DNA from: Acinetobacter nosocomialis
GTDB taxonomy: Bacteria; Pseudomonadota; Gammaproteobacteria; Pseudomonadales; Moraxellaceae
Direction: 5' to 3'
Assembly: GCA_025736915.1 (NCBI GenBank)
Contig: CP107049.1
Coordinates: 3,410,001-3,474,000, forward strand
Length of the DNA: 64,000 nucleotides
Positions 48,286-57,485 of the stretch are shown in pieces. The notes beneath the pieces were generated by a model. The model was given only the letters and a program-made list of their open reading frames with translations. It ran no database searches and was not told the DNA's origin. Within the stretch, counting starts at the first letter, position 1; each line of letters begins with the position of its first letter. A program made the translations under genes and the position numbers.

Positions 48286-48361
48286 TTGACTTCAAATTGT
48301 GGCTTAAGTGGTCTGAGGTCAAGTTTTTTTAAAGATACTTAAGCAATATGGTTTGCGTAAC
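48286..48361 (+). promoter_or_regulatory. Shared regulatory blocks upstream of the class III PLP enzyme
   Basis: Blocks TTGACTTCAA (48286-48295), AAGTGGTCTGAGGTCAAG (48306-48323) and TTTGCGTAAC (48352-48361) recur in the same order upstream of the permease gene at 53.8 kb. They are candidates for the AraC-family regulator binding sites. Confidence 0.5.
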
Positions 48362-48461
48362 TTCAATCAAATACTGAAATATTTCGAATCAGCGTATGAG
48401 TTGCCTACGTCAGTCATCGTCTCGCACAAAAGTATGCTGAATATAAATAGAGGAGTCATTC

Positions 48462-49802
48462 ATGGGTACGCGTTCAACCATTATGGATACCAATAGCTTT
48501 CGTCCAGAACATGCTGCTGAGCTGGACCATGCTACCCGCAAACTGACCGATAAAAGAAATAAAATTTTAGGTGAATCCTATCGCTTGTTTTATCGTAATC
48601 CCGTGCATCTGGTGAAAGGACAGGGACAATATTTATGGGATGCAGCAGGTCATCAATATCTGGATGTTTACAACAATGTTGCCAGCATTGGCCATTGTCA
48701 TCCTGCGGTGATTGAAGCGGTAAATGAGCAAATGAAAATGCTCAATACGCATACCCGTTATTTACATGAAAATATTTTGGATTATACCGAAGAACTCTTA
48801 CAAACCACTCCCGATGAAATTGACCGTGCTATGTATATGTGTACGGGTTCAGAAGCGAATGATTTAGCGATTCGTATTGCACGTGAATATAGCGGCGGTA
48901 CAGGAATTATTGTGTCTCAAGAGTCGTATCATGGAACCAGTAGCTTAACCTCAGGATGCTCTCCAGCGCTTGGAACTGAACAGCCTTTAGATGCGACAAC
49001 TCGTCTAGTTCCAGCACCCGATTATTATCGGGTTCAAACTGATGATTTGGGCGAATGGTTCGCACAGCAAATCCAGCAACAAATTGATGATATGAATGCA
49101 AAAGGGATTAAGTTTGCAGGTTTTTTGGCGGACTCAATATTCTCTTCTGACGGAGTCATGCCTAATCCTGTTGGGTTCTTACAAAAAGCGGTTGATGTCG
49201 TGCATGCCAATGGCGGTATTTTTATTGCTGACGAAGTACAACCGGGTTTCGCACGCACTGGCGATTCGTTCTGGGGCTTTGGTCGTCATAATGTTGTGCC
49301 TGATATCATTACCACAGGTAAACCAATGGGTAACGGTGTCCCTGTGTCAGGGCTTTTAGCTAAGAGTGAAGTTCTTGCTGCTTTTAGCGATAAAATTCCA
49401 TATTTTAATACCTTTGGCGGTAATCCTGTTTCTATGGCGGCGGCACAGGCTGTACTTAAAGTCATTCAGGAAGAAGAATTGCAAACCCATAGTAAATATG
49501 TGGGAGGGCTACTTCTCAAAGAACTCACTAAACTTATGGACAAACATGAGATGGTCGGCGATGTCCGTGGCGCCGGTCTGTTCATAGGTTTTGAACTGGT
49601 TAAAGATAGAGCGACAAAAGAGCCGAATAAAGCATTGGCTTTGAACCTTATTGAAGAGCTCAGAAACACTCATCGCGTTTTAACCTCAGTTGCAGGTCCT
49701 TATGGCAATGTATTGAAATTGCGCCCACCTTTGGCTTTCCAAATAAAAGATATCGATTGGTTAGTCGGTGCTTTGGATCAAGCCTTAACAAAATTAAAGT
49801 AA
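48462..49802 (+). CDS. Class III PLP enzyme, likely phosphoethanolamine phospho-lyase type
   Basis: The 446-residue protein is a class III aminotransferase-fold enzyme: GSEANDLAIRIAREYSG, FIADEVQPGFARTG and the PLP-lysine motif ITTGKPMGNGVP are present. The overall sequence resembles the phospho-lyase branch (ethanolamine-phosphate or 5-phosphohydroxylysine phospho-lyases) more than ordinary transaminases. Neighbouring kinase and ethanolamine-type permease genes support phosphoethanolamine as the substrate, giving acetaldehyde, ammonia and phosphate (inference). A GAGGAG ribosome site precedes ATG 48462. Confidence 0.7.
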   Translation: MGTRSTIMDTNSFRPEHAAELDHATRKLTDKRNKILGESYRLFYRNPVHLVKGQGQYLWDAAGHQYLDVYNNVASIGHCHPAVIEAVNEQMKMLNTHTRYLHENILDYTEELLQTTPDEIDRAMYMCTGSEANDLAIRIAREYSGGTGIIVSQESYHGTSSLTSGCSPALGTEQPLDATTRLVPAPDYYRVQTDDLGEWFAQQIQQQIDDMNAKGIKFAGFLADSIFSSDGVMPNPVGFLQKAVDVVHANGGIFIADEVQPGFARTGDSFWGFGRHNVVPDIITTGKPMGNGVPVSGLLAKSEVLAAFSDKIPYFNTFGGNPVSMAAAQAVLKVIQEEELQTHSKYVGGLLLKELTKLMDKHEMVGDVRGAGLFIGFELVKDRATKEPNKALALNLIEELRNTHRVLTSVAGPYGNVLKLRPPLAFQIKDIDWLVGALDQALTKLK

Positions 49803-49820
49803 GTCACTTTAAATATAAAA

Positions 49821-49863
49821 AATACCCTTCAAGTTGGATGTTAAATCTAATTTGAAGGGTATT
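49821..49863 (+). terminator. Terminator of the class III PLP enzyme gene
   Basis: AATACCCTTCAA (49821-49832) pairs perfectly with TTGAAGGGTATT (49852-49863) around a 19-nt loop, followed by a short T-rich stretch. Confidence 0.7.
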
Positions 49864-49954
49864 TTGTTGTTCAATTATTTTGTGGCTGTAAAAGTTATTT
49901 CGAATTACTTAAATAATAAAAAGGCTTTTATTCAAGGCCTGTATTTGCGATGTT

Positions 49955-51001
49955 TTAGTGTCTTAATTGACGTGGAGTCACACCAAACCAGCGTTTAAAT
50001 GCACGCGATAGAGCACTTACTTCTGAGTAACCTAACAGGAATGCCATTTCTGAAATTGGAATATTTTTCTGTTTAATATAATGCTCGGCCAATTCACAAC
50101 GGACCTGATCGACTAAATGGGTAAAGGTGAGTCCTTCATTTTTTAAACGGCGGGTAAGGGTGCAACTGGTTAAACCAATATCATGAGCAATTTTTTCAAG
50201 GTTGGGTTCACCTTCACTCAGTTCAAGTTGAATGTGAGAGCGAACCTGATCTGCAAGACTTTGACTTGGTGACGCGCGATTGAGTAGGTGCAGGGTATCT
50301 AAAATCACTGTTAACAAAATAGAATCGCGGCCCGGCATAGTATGCTGAACGTCTTTTTTTGAAATGATGATGGAGTTAAAAGGTTGATCAAAATAAACAG
50401 GCGCGTTAAATAGTTTGCTGTGTTCTTGCCAGAATTCAGGTCGAGTATGCTCAAAGTGAATCGCGCGTGGTGAATAATGAGGACCCATCACTTCACGAAT
50501 CACATTCATAAACATGCCCATGGTCAGTTCTGCATCTTGGCGTCGAGTTAAAATCGCGCCATGTTGAACCTGATAATCTATACGCCAGCTATCACCCAAA
50601 TCGACCATTCGATTGAGCGTATCTTTCTGATGCAAATAAAAATTATTGGTCATGTTCATGAGTGCAGACTCTAATGTATTTGAGCAAAGACCAATGTACC
50701 CAATGAGCCCTAATGATTTCGGTTGAAACTGTTGACCATAATGCAGACCAAAATTATCACAACCAGAAACTAGCGCTGCCTGTTCAAGCACCTTGCAATA
50801 ATTGGGGAGTTGTAAGCTCAACGTTGGGCTGATTAAAAGTTCAGGATTAATACCACTAATACCTAAAACGCGATCAACATCGGCACCTTTTTGACAAATA
50901 AACTCGCTTAATCCAGATGCAGCCGCAGACAATACACCCTGATTACACATATTTGAGTCGACGTGATGAGCTGGATTGAGATGTAACATGTCAAGTCTCA
51001 T
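49955..51001 (-). CDS. AraC-family transcriptional regulator (OruR-like)
   Basis: The 348-residue protein has an N-terminal ligand-sensing domain of the OruR/ArgR-like (Arabinose_bd) type and a C-terminal AraC double helix-turn-helix (ISEMAFLLGYSEVSALSRAFKRWFGVTPRQLR). It lies between the PLP enzyme and the phosphatase genes and is the likely activator of this catabolic set. ATG 51001 is used; ATG 50989 is an alternative. Confidence 0.85.
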   Translation of the reverse strand: MRLDMLHLNPAHHVDSNMCNQGVLSAAASGLSEFICQKGADVDRVLGISGINPELLISPTLSLQLPNYCKVLEQAALVSGCDNFGLHYGQQFQPKSLGLIGYIGLCSNTLESALMNMTNNFYLHQKDTLNRMVDLGDSWRIDYQVQHGAILTRRQDAELTMGMFMNVIREVMGPHYSPRAIHFEHTRPEFWQEHSKLFNAPVYFDQPFNSIIISKKDVQHTMPGRDSILLTVILDTLHLLNRASPSQSLADQVRSHIQLELSEGEPNLEKIAHDIGLTSCTLTRRLKNEGLTFTHLVDQVRCELAEHYIKQKNIPISEMAFLLGYSEVSALSRAFKRWFGVTPRQLRH

Positions 51002-51248
51002 AATATTTATTCCTAACTATTATTATATTAAGCAAAAGCCATACCAGTTTTTGCTTGCGTCCATGATTTTGTGGTGTTAAAAGTTTTTATAAAATAATGA
51101 CTTATGTGTTGCTGTTTTAAGTTTCAGATTTGATTCTTTAAGAAGAGATCAAACATTGTATTTAAGGTTGGGTAGCGAACTAAAAGAAGGCAGAAAATGC
51201 ATTAGAGATAGGCAAACAGGGCAGAACTAAAACAAGAAATTAAGCGGC

Positions 51249-51284
51249 TTCTCATGCATACAACATGTATTGTAGGCATGAGAA
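51249..51284. terminator. Hairpin downstream of the HAD phosphatase gene
   Basis: TTCTCATGC (51249-51257) pairs with GCATGAGAA (51276-51284), with further pairing of TACAA and TTGTA inside. No U-run follows on the minus strand, so termination is uncertain. Confidence 0.45.
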
Positions 51285-51297
51285 AATAAGTGAAATA

Positions 51298-52623
51298 CTA
51301 ATTTTTTGTAGTTTTTGCCGTTTGCGCACCATAACTTAAACTGGCCATTGAGGGGCTAAATTGACCTGTATTGGCATCGCGGCCCTGTAGTAAGAACTTA
51401 GTATTGGCTTGACCATAGCCCTGCACAGCCTGCTGAGAAAATTTTCCAATATCAGAACTTGGGCTGCGCAATCGGTTGATAATTAGAACCTTCTGAGTCG
51501 CTGCAAAATCTTGCATCATATTTTGATCGCCTTCACTGTCACCTGCGATAAAAATTGGCCCATAACCATATTTAGAGACTAAAAAACGTTGAATGGTTGC
51601 GGTTTTGCCTTTACCTTGAGTTTGCGCATAGCCATGACGAAACTCGGGTAAAATTCGATTTTGTGCATCTCGTTCTAACTCCATGGCGTAGGCATTTTTT
51701 TCATTAATGTTATAGCCGATATCCGGATTAGAAATAATTTCCTTAATCACATCAATAAAAGATGCTGAACAGACATAGACATCAATGCCATTATCCTGAA
51801 AAGCCTTAAATAGATTTTGCATTTCGCGGTATGGTCTTAAACCATTTTCCCAAGTGGTTTTCACAACGCCGGCTTTGCCCGAAAGTGCTGCGGGGGAAGT
51901 CCATGTCACAGGTCCAATCGGTTGCTGCATTTGCCAAGCCACCGTTGCTTTTACCAAATTACGAACTTGTTGTTCGGTAAACCCAGTAAATAAATAAGTG
52001 ACCCATGGATATGCAACTTCATGATCAAACGTGTCTCCAATCGCCGCATATAGATATCTCATTTTAGTAATGAAATCGAGATAATGCGGATCTTGTTTAA
52101 TTTGATCGAGACTTTGCTTACCTTTTAGACCGCTATAGTGGTGATAAAGCCATGTGTAGCTGGCAATAATATCTGGAGCGATTTTATCAATATTGACGGC
52201 TTGGCCTTGCTGGTTATTGTAGGCCGCTTCAAAATTTTTCGAGCTAATTCCTTTACGAATAATCTGATTAAGCTGCTCTGGCGTGACATTAAACGCTAAG
52301 TGTTCAAGTTGATAAATTAACGTTGCTTCTTCGATGTCTAAAAATACCGAGGTATTGTCAAAGTCAGTGACAATATACGGGCGCTTTTCAGGGTTATAGT
52401 TGGGGCTATCTTTTCCATAGGTAGCAATTAATTGATTCAGCTGGTCAAAGTTAAAAGCGTCCCATTGACCTTTTTGGATATATTCCTTTTTTTGAATAGC
52501 GATTGGGGGAGATGTGTTTTGTACAGGGTTATAGTTACATGCGCTTAGGGCAATCATGCTTGCCAGACTACTGGTGAGTAATAGTGCTTTGGCAACTTTG
52601 CTCAGTTGATGGGTAGCTTGCAT
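51298..52623 (-). CDS. PchP-like secreted HAD phosphatase lipoprotein
   Basis: The 441-residue protein has a signal peptide with lipobox ALSAC (Cys29) and the HAD catalytic motif DFDNT at residues 87-91, with GDSEGDQNMM as the late acidic motif. The segment after motif I (EEATLIYQLEHLAFNVTPEQ) resembles Pseudomonas phosphorylcholine phosphatase PchP. It would release choline or ethanolamine from their phosphate esters outside the cytoplasm. It sits with permease and kinase genes for the product. An AAGGAAGGG ribosome site precedes ATG 52623. Confidence 0.75.
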   Translation of the reverse strand: MQATHQLSKVAKALLLTSSLASMIALSACNYNPVQNTSPPIAIQKKEYIQKGQWDAFNFDQLNQLIATYGKDSPNYNPEKRPYIVTDFDNTSVFLDIEEATLIYQLEHLAFNVTPEQLNQIIRKGISSKNFEAAYNNQQGQAVNIDKIAPDIIASYTWLYHHYSGLKGKQSLDQIKQDPHYLDFITKMRYLYAAIGDTFDHEVAYPWVTYLFTGFTEQQVRNLVKATVAWQMQQPIGPVTWTSPAALSGKAGVVKTTWENGLRPYREMQNLFKAFQDNGIDVYVCSASFIDVIKEIISNPDIGYNINEKNAYAMELERDAQNRILPEFRHGYAQTQGKGKTATIQRFLVSKYGYGPIFIAGDSEGDQNMMQDFAATQKVLIINRLRSPSSDIGKFSQQAVQGYGQANTKFLLQGRDANTGQFSPSMASLSYGAQTAKTTKN

Positions 52624-52697
52624 AAACCCTTCCTTTAAACTTTATAAAATTTAAAAACTAAAAATTGAAAATGAAGAAAAGCGATCTAAATCACTTT

Positions 52698-53699
52698 TCA
52701 AATTCCGACAGGCATTTGTCCGTTTAGATATTTTTTACAGAGACGCACAGTTTCATTGGACCATTGATCGCCAAGACTTTGAGCCATTTCTGTTTGTGCG
52801 TGAGAACCATTCCAAGCCATCATTTGAATGCGGCGTTGCATGATAAAAGTCGGGATCATTTCATATTCTTCAGACTGAATATGACCTACGCGCTCGTAAC
52901 CTTTTAACCAGTAATCAACCCAATGAGGCGCATTTGCATAATGTTCATTGAAGCTAATCGCAGCGGCGAGATCATGCATAAACCAGCTCATGCCGCAGTC
53001 ATCAAAATCGATCACACCGATACGTTCTTGTTGTAGTAATAAATTGGTTAAACGCAAATCGGCATGAATCAGGCCATAACGTTCTTGGGTTTTGCCAAAG
53101 AAATTTAAATCTTTCGAAATCTGTGCAATGGCTTCTTCAATCACGCCGTGATCTTGTGGTCTTAGATGAGGTGCATTTTTCCAGTTTCCCCAGTGTCCAT
53201 CTGCACCAACCATAGTTTCATGGTTCCACACAATACGTTGAAAGTTTTCAGGCGCTTGCCATGTCTTACTATGTACATGCAACTTTGCGGTAATTTGCCC
53301 TAATTGTTCAAATGCAGTGGGGGCGACTTCAACAGTCGGCATGTCGCCCTCAACCCAGTTAAAAAGAACTGCATACCGATAAATATCATTCGATAGTTTC
53401 AAGGTAATGACACGTTCACCCGATTGATCTGCAATCGCAACAGGAACTTGGATTCCACTCGCATTTAAAGCATCTAACCATTCAAGCTCACTTTGTATAT
53501 CCAGTTTGCTGTGATAGTTCGGACGGTGAATTCGAAGTGCATATCGGGCAGATCCAGTCGAAACTTGATAGGTTGCATTTTCAGACTGACACAGTAGTTT
53601 GACCTGTCCTTGATAGTCTGATGGATATTGCTTAATTGCTTGTTCTGCCAGTATTTGTAATTGAACTTGGCTTAAAAATTCATTTTGTTCTACAGACAT
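52698..53699 (-). CDS. APH-like small-molecule kinase, candidate ethanolamine kinase
   Basis: The 333-residue protein is an aminoglycoside-phosphotransferase-fold kinase with the catalytic loop HADLRLTN (about residue 219) and the metal-binding DFDDCG motif. It resembles hydroxylysine/ethanolamine-type kinases and SrkA-like proteins. Given the permease and phospho-lyase neighbours, phosphorylation of ethanolamine or a related amino alcohol is the likeliest role (inference). ATG 53699 has a GAGGAG site; the start five codons upstream has none. It is divergent from the permease. Confidence 0.7.
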   Translation of the reverse strand: MSVEQNEFLSQVQLQILAEQAIKQYPSDYQGQVKLLCQSENATYQVSTGSARYALRIHRPNYHSKLDIQSELEWLDALNASGIQVPVAIADQSGERVITLKLSNDIYRYAVLFNWVEGDMPTVEVAPTAFEQLGQITAKLHVHSKTWQAPENFQRIVWNHETMVGADGHWGNWKNAPHLRPQDHGVIEEAIAQISKDLNFFGKTQERYGLIHADLRLTNLLLQQERIGVIDFDDCGMSWFMHDLAAAISFNEHYANAPHWVDYWLKGYERVGHIQSEEYEMIPTFIMQRRIQMMAWNGSHAQTEMAQSLGDQWSNETVRLCKKYLNGQMPVGI

Positions 53700-53778
53700 A
53701 ACCCATCTCCTCAATTTAATTTTTAAACACGTTTCGTGTTGAGATGCCGTCGATCTTATAAAAGAAAAAATGAATCAA

Positions 53779-53841
53779 CTTGACTTCAAGTGGTCGGGGA
53801 GATGTTTTGCTGTCAAGTTTTATGAATATCTTTTGCGCAAC
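53779..53841. promoter_or_regulatory. Shared regulatory blocks in kinase/permease divergent promoter
   Basis: The palindrome CTTGACTTCAAG (53779-53790), AAGTGGTCGGGG (53788-53799), GTCAAGTTTT (53812-53821) and TTTGCGCAAC (53832-53841) repeat in order the blocks found at 48286-48361. Confidence 0.5.
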
Positions 53842-53879
53842 TATTGGTGGTGTAAATTTAGTCGATAAGGCATACGACA

Positions 53880-55295
53880 ATGAAAGAATCTGAATTAAGC
53901 GTAGATGTTGGTGCTTTACAACAGGACGCAGAGTATTTTGCAAAACGTCAGTTAAAAAAGGGGGCAGTAGGTTGGTTACTTTTAGTGGGGCTAGGTGTCT
54001 CTTACGTCATTTCGGGTGACTTTGCAGGTTGGAATTTTGGACTGGCACAAGGCGGCTGGGGTGGACTCTTTATTGCAACGGTCATCGTCGCGTTTATGTA
54101 TCTCTGCATGAGCTTTGTAATGTCTGAGATGTCGACGATGTTGCCCACTGCTGGCGGTGGCTATAGTTTTGCCCGTGTTGCATTTGGTCCTTTTGGAGGA
54201 TACCTCACAGGGACTGCGATTTTAATTGAATACGCAATTGCACCTGCTGCCATTGCCGTATTTATTGGGTCATATTGCCAATCACTCTTTGGAGTTGGCG
54301 GCTGGGCTGTTTATTTAATTTGCTATTTAGTTTTTATGGGCATTCATCTGAAAGGTGCAGGTGAAGCGCTTAAAATCATGTTTGGAATTACTGCAGTTGC
54401 TTGTATAGCACTGGTCGTATTCATTGTCGCGATGCTTCCCCATTTTGACAGCGCACGTTTGTTTGATATTCCAGTCAGCGCTAATGCAGGTGCAAGTAGC
54501 TTTTTACCGTTTGGCTATATGGGAATATGGGCCGCAGTACCTTATGCAATCTGGTTTTTCCTTGCAGTTGAAGGGGTGCCACTGGCAGCCGAAGAAGCAA
54601 AAGATCCAGTACGTTCATTGCCACGAGGTTTGATTGGTTCAATGTTGATATTGGCATCGTTTGCACTTTTAATTTTATTTTTAGGAGCAGGCGCAGCGGG
54701 TTCAAATGCTTTAAAAAATTCAGGGGCACCTTTAGTTGATGCACTGATTGCGGTGTATGGTCAGCACACATGGTTGGCGAGCTTTGTTAACTTTGTCGGT
54801 CTTGCGGGTCTTGTCGCAAGTTTCTTCTCAATTATTTATGCATATTCACGCCAGATTTTTGCATTATCACGTGCGGGATATTTACCAAAAAACTTATCGC
54901 TCACCAATGAAAATAAAGCGCCATATTGGGCCATTATCATTCCGGGCATTATTGGCTTCTTACTCTCTTTAACAGGTGAGGGTGACTTACTCATTTTAAT
55001 GGCAGTATTTGGCGCAACAATCTCTTATGTGTTGATGATGCTCTCACACATTAAATTACGTTTGTCTCGCCCTGAATTACCACGCCCTTATAAAACACCT
55101 GGTGGAATGTGGACGTCTTGTATCGCTTTGATTCTTGCTGCTGTTGCTGTAGTGGCAGGGTTAATGGTGAATCCAAAAGTTTGGTTATTAGCCGCGCTGA
55201 TTTATGTCGGATTTATACTTTATTACTTGTTATATAGCCGACATCATTTGGTGAAAGGTACGCCTGAACAAGAGTTCGCCATGATTGATGACTGA
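53880..55295 (+). CDS. APC-family ethanolamine-type permease
   Basis: The 471-residue protein has about 12 transmembrane helices and closely resembles ethanolamine permeases of the APC superfamily, with the conserved VISGDFAGWNFGLAQGGWGG near helix 1 and MSEMSTMLPTAGGGYSFARVAFGP. It should import ethanolamine or a similar amino alcohol across the inner membrane. It is divergent from the kinase gene and ends in a strong terminator. Confidence 0.82.
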   Translation: MKESELSVDVGALQQDAEYFAKRQLKKGAVGWLLLVGLGVSYVISGDFAGWNFGLAQGGWGGLFIATVIVAFMYLCMSFVMSEMSTMLPTAGGGYSFARVAFGPFGGYLTGTAILIEYAIAPAAIAVFIGSYCQSLFGVGGWAVYLICYLVFMGIHLKGAGEALKIMFGITAVACIALVVFIVAMLPHFDSARLFDIPVSANAGASSFLPFGYMGIWAAVPYAIWFFLAVEGVPLAAEEAKDPVRSLPRGLIGSMLILASFALLILFLGAGAAGSNALKNSGAPLVDALIAVYGQHTWLASFVNFVGLAGLVASFFSIIYAYSRQIFALSRAGYLPKNLSLTNENKAPYWAIIIPGIIGFLLSLTGEGDLLILMAVFGATISYVLMMLSHIKLRLSRPELPRPYKTPGGMWTSCIALILAAVAVVAGLMVNPKVWLLAALIYVGFILYYLLYSRHHLVKGTPEQEFAMIDD

Positions 55296-55311
55296 GTTTG
55301 AGTGCAATACA

Positions 55312-55337
55312 AAAAAAGAGGCTTCGGCCTCTTTTTT
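55312..55337. terminator. Terminator after the permease gene
   Basis: AAAAAAGAGGC and GCCTCTTTTTT form an 11-bp stem capped by the stable TTCG tetraloop, with a T-run on each strand. Confidence 0.92.
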
Positions 55338-55686
55338 AAGCTTTTATAAGTTATATCTGGTTTATGGAATCAATTATTTTCGCCAGTAAAAAGATCATCT
55401 CTTCGGACTCTCTTTGTCAATGTGGGAACTTTTACATTTTTCGTTCCCATGCTTTATTTATCTTCATTCAAATGTTAATAAACTTAATAATAACCTCACG
55501 GTACGTAACTTATATGACCCAGAAATAAATATTATATTAAGGCTTATCACTATTAGATCCAGAAATTTCGGGATTTTATTTACTTAGCTAATCTTGAACA
55601 TAATTCCATCAATATAAGTAATACTCTTTTTATAGGATCAAACTTTTCTTTATAAATGCAGCTATATAATTTACACAGGATGAAGA
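55338..55686. other. Gene-free interval before the catalase-family gene
   Basis: No ORF is supported. A 7-bp inverted repeat (TGGGAAC 55423-55429 with GTTCCCA 55443-55449) could be an operator. An ACAGGATG ribosome-site region precedes the catalase-family ATG. Confidence 0.45.
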
Positions 55687-56751
55687 ATGAATAATTTGAA
55701 TTTTAAAACTCTAAAGAAGTACTGGCTGCGATTCGTGGGTATTGCTGTAATCGCAGGCTCTTTAATATTGGCATTTGCTTGGACCGCTGGTCTATTTGGA
55801 CATCGAACAACACCCAAAACTTTTTTGGGTGACACATTAAAAAACTTTGATCCCGGATATCGACGTGCACACGGTAAAGGTATTTGTTTTGATGGCACTT
55901 ACCATAGTAATGGTGCGGCAGCAGCACTCTCTAAAGCCACTGTATTTGCCAAGTCTGATATACCAGCAATTGGCCGATTTTCTATTGGAAGCGGTAATCC
56001 GCATGCGGCAGATAATTCTACCGCAACAGTGAGTATGGCTTTATTACTTTCTCCAGCCGATCATTCGCAGTGGCGCATGAAATTAAACAACTTTCCTTAT
56101 TTCCCGACTCGAAATGCTGAAGGTTTTTTGGCGCAGCAAAAAGCATTTAAACCAGTTCCGTCTACTGGGAAACCTGATCCAGCCCTTGTTGAGGCGTTTT
56201 TAAAAGAATATCCCGAAGCGCGTAAGTCTATTGAGCAAAAGGCCAAGATGCCATTAACTGGTAGTTTCAGCGGTGCAGAATTTTATGTCGTAAATGCCTT
56301 TATATTGCGGGCAGCCAATGGACAAGAACAGCCAGTCCGTTGGTCTATGCGTCCTTATTCAAAATTTATTAGTCTGACCAAAGAACAACGTGATCAAGCT
56401 GATCATGATTTCTTATTTAAAGACATCAAAAAACGTTTGGCTGAAGGGCCGCTCTATTGGGACTTAGTATTGCAACTTGCCGAGCCGGGAGACCCGGTGA
56501 ATGACCCATCTCAGCCTTGGCCAAAAGAACGTAAAGAAGTTATAGCCGGAACATTAGAAGTCAAAAATGTAACTGATCAGGTAAATGGCGCATGTCGTGA
56601 TATTAACTTTGACCCAACTTTGGTGCCACCCGGAATTGAGTTATCAGATGACCCAGTACTCGCAGCACGAGCGGCGATCTATTCACAGTCTTACAATGCT
56701 CGATTACGTGAAATTGGATTTGGCAAAGCAACGGATGCCGTGGGCAAATAG
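55687..56751 (+). CDS. Membrane-anchored catalase-family peroxidase
   Basis: The 354-residue protein has one N-terminal transmembrane helix (about residues 14-36) and a catalase-like heme domain (GYRRAHGKGICFDGTY, with the family's catalytic His in RAHGKG). These short catalase-related proteins lack the large C-terminal domains of true catalases and act as peroxidases. It is followed after 12 nt by a cytochrome b561 gene that probably supplies electrons from the quinone pool (inference). The catalytic domain should face the periplasm. Confidence 0.82.
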   Translation: MNNLNFKTLKKYWLRFVGIAVIAGSLILAFAWTAGLFGHRTTPKTFLGDTLKNFDPGYRRAHGKGICFDGTYHSNGAAAALSKATVFAKSDIPAIGRFSIGSGNPHAADNSTATVSMALLLSPADHSQWRMKLNNFPYFPTRNAEGFLAQQKAFKPVPSTGKPDPALVEAFLKEYPEARKSIEQKAKMPLTGSFSGAEFYVVNAFILRAANGQEQPVRWSMRPYSKFISLTKEQRDQADHDFLFKDIKKRLAEGPLYWDLVLQLAEPGDPVNDPSQPWPKERKEVIAGTLEVKNVTDQVNGACRDINFDPTLVPPGIELSDDPVLAARAAIYSQSYNARLREIGFGKATDAVGK

Positions 56752-56763
56752 GAGAGATGAACA

Positions 56764-57336
56764 ATGCAAAATAAATCTAACGATAATGCTCCACGTCATT
56801 TTAATTTGACTGCGCGAATACTGCATTGGCTTATGGCGGCAGCAATTCTGGCTATGCTATTTATTGGGGTAGGAATGACCACCTCAATGACTTGGCGTCC
56901 GTGGTTAATCGATATTCACCGTCCTTTAGGAATCGCAATCTTATTATTGGTCGTCATAAGATTAATAAATCGACTCTGTTATCCAATTCCACCTTTGCCG
57001 CCGACTGTGCCGCGCTGGCAGGCGTTTCTTGCCCATGCATCACATTGGCTGCTTTATATTTTGATGTTTAGTTTGCCATTGCTCGGATGGGCAACGCTAT
57101 CGGCAGGTAATTGGCCTGTCACTTTATTTCCAGGATGGGACCTTCCGCCTATAGCACCCACTAACTCTACGCTTTACGCTTGGTTCCGTACATTACATGG
57201 AATTTTGGCTTGGCTATTATTTGCTGTTGTTATTGGTCATCTATCTGCTGCGTTATTACATGCATGGATTTATCGAGATGGCGTATTTTCGAGTATGGCT
57301 TTGGGGCCTTCTTCTAAAAAAGAGAAAGCTGATTAG
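56764..57336 (+). CDS. Cytochrome b561
   Basis: The 190-residue protein has four transmembrane helices with heme-ligand histidines in the usual places (RILHWLMAAAIL, WLIDIHRPLGIA, HASHWLLYILM, FRTLHGILAWLLF). It belongs to the bacterial cytochrome b561 family. Its ribosome site GGAGAG overlaps the end of the catalase-family gene, so the two are one operon. Confidence 0.9.
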   Translation: MQNKSNDNAPRHFNLTARILHWLMAAAILAMLFIGVGMTTSMTWRPWLIDIHRPLGIAILLLVVIRLINRLCYPIPPLPPTVPRWQAFLAHASHWLLYILMFSLPLLGWATLSAGNWPVTLFPGWDLPPIAPTNSTLYAWFRTLHGILAWLLFAVVIGHLSAALLHAWIYRDGVFSSMALGPSSKKEKAD

Positions 57337-57379
57337 TTTGTTTGAAAGTTTTCGATTGAACTATGACTAAATTCTATTG

Positions 57380-57406
57380 AGCTACATCTTTGGATGTGGC
57401 TTTTTT
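57380..57406 (+). terminator. Terminator of the peroxidase/b561 operon
   Basis: AGCTACATC (57380-57388) pairs with GATGTGGCT (57393-57401) including a G-U pair, followed by a T-run. Confidence 0.85.
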
Positions 57407-57485
57407 CTAAAAAAAATATTGAGTTTGATCTATATAAATTATGACATTCGCAAAGCAAGCATGGCTGCAAAAGGCCTTGTTTATT

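Noticed and set aside
51249..51284. Hairpin as a definite terminator for the phosphatase gene
   Set aside because: The stem is good but no U-run follows on the minus strand, so it is listed only as uncertain.
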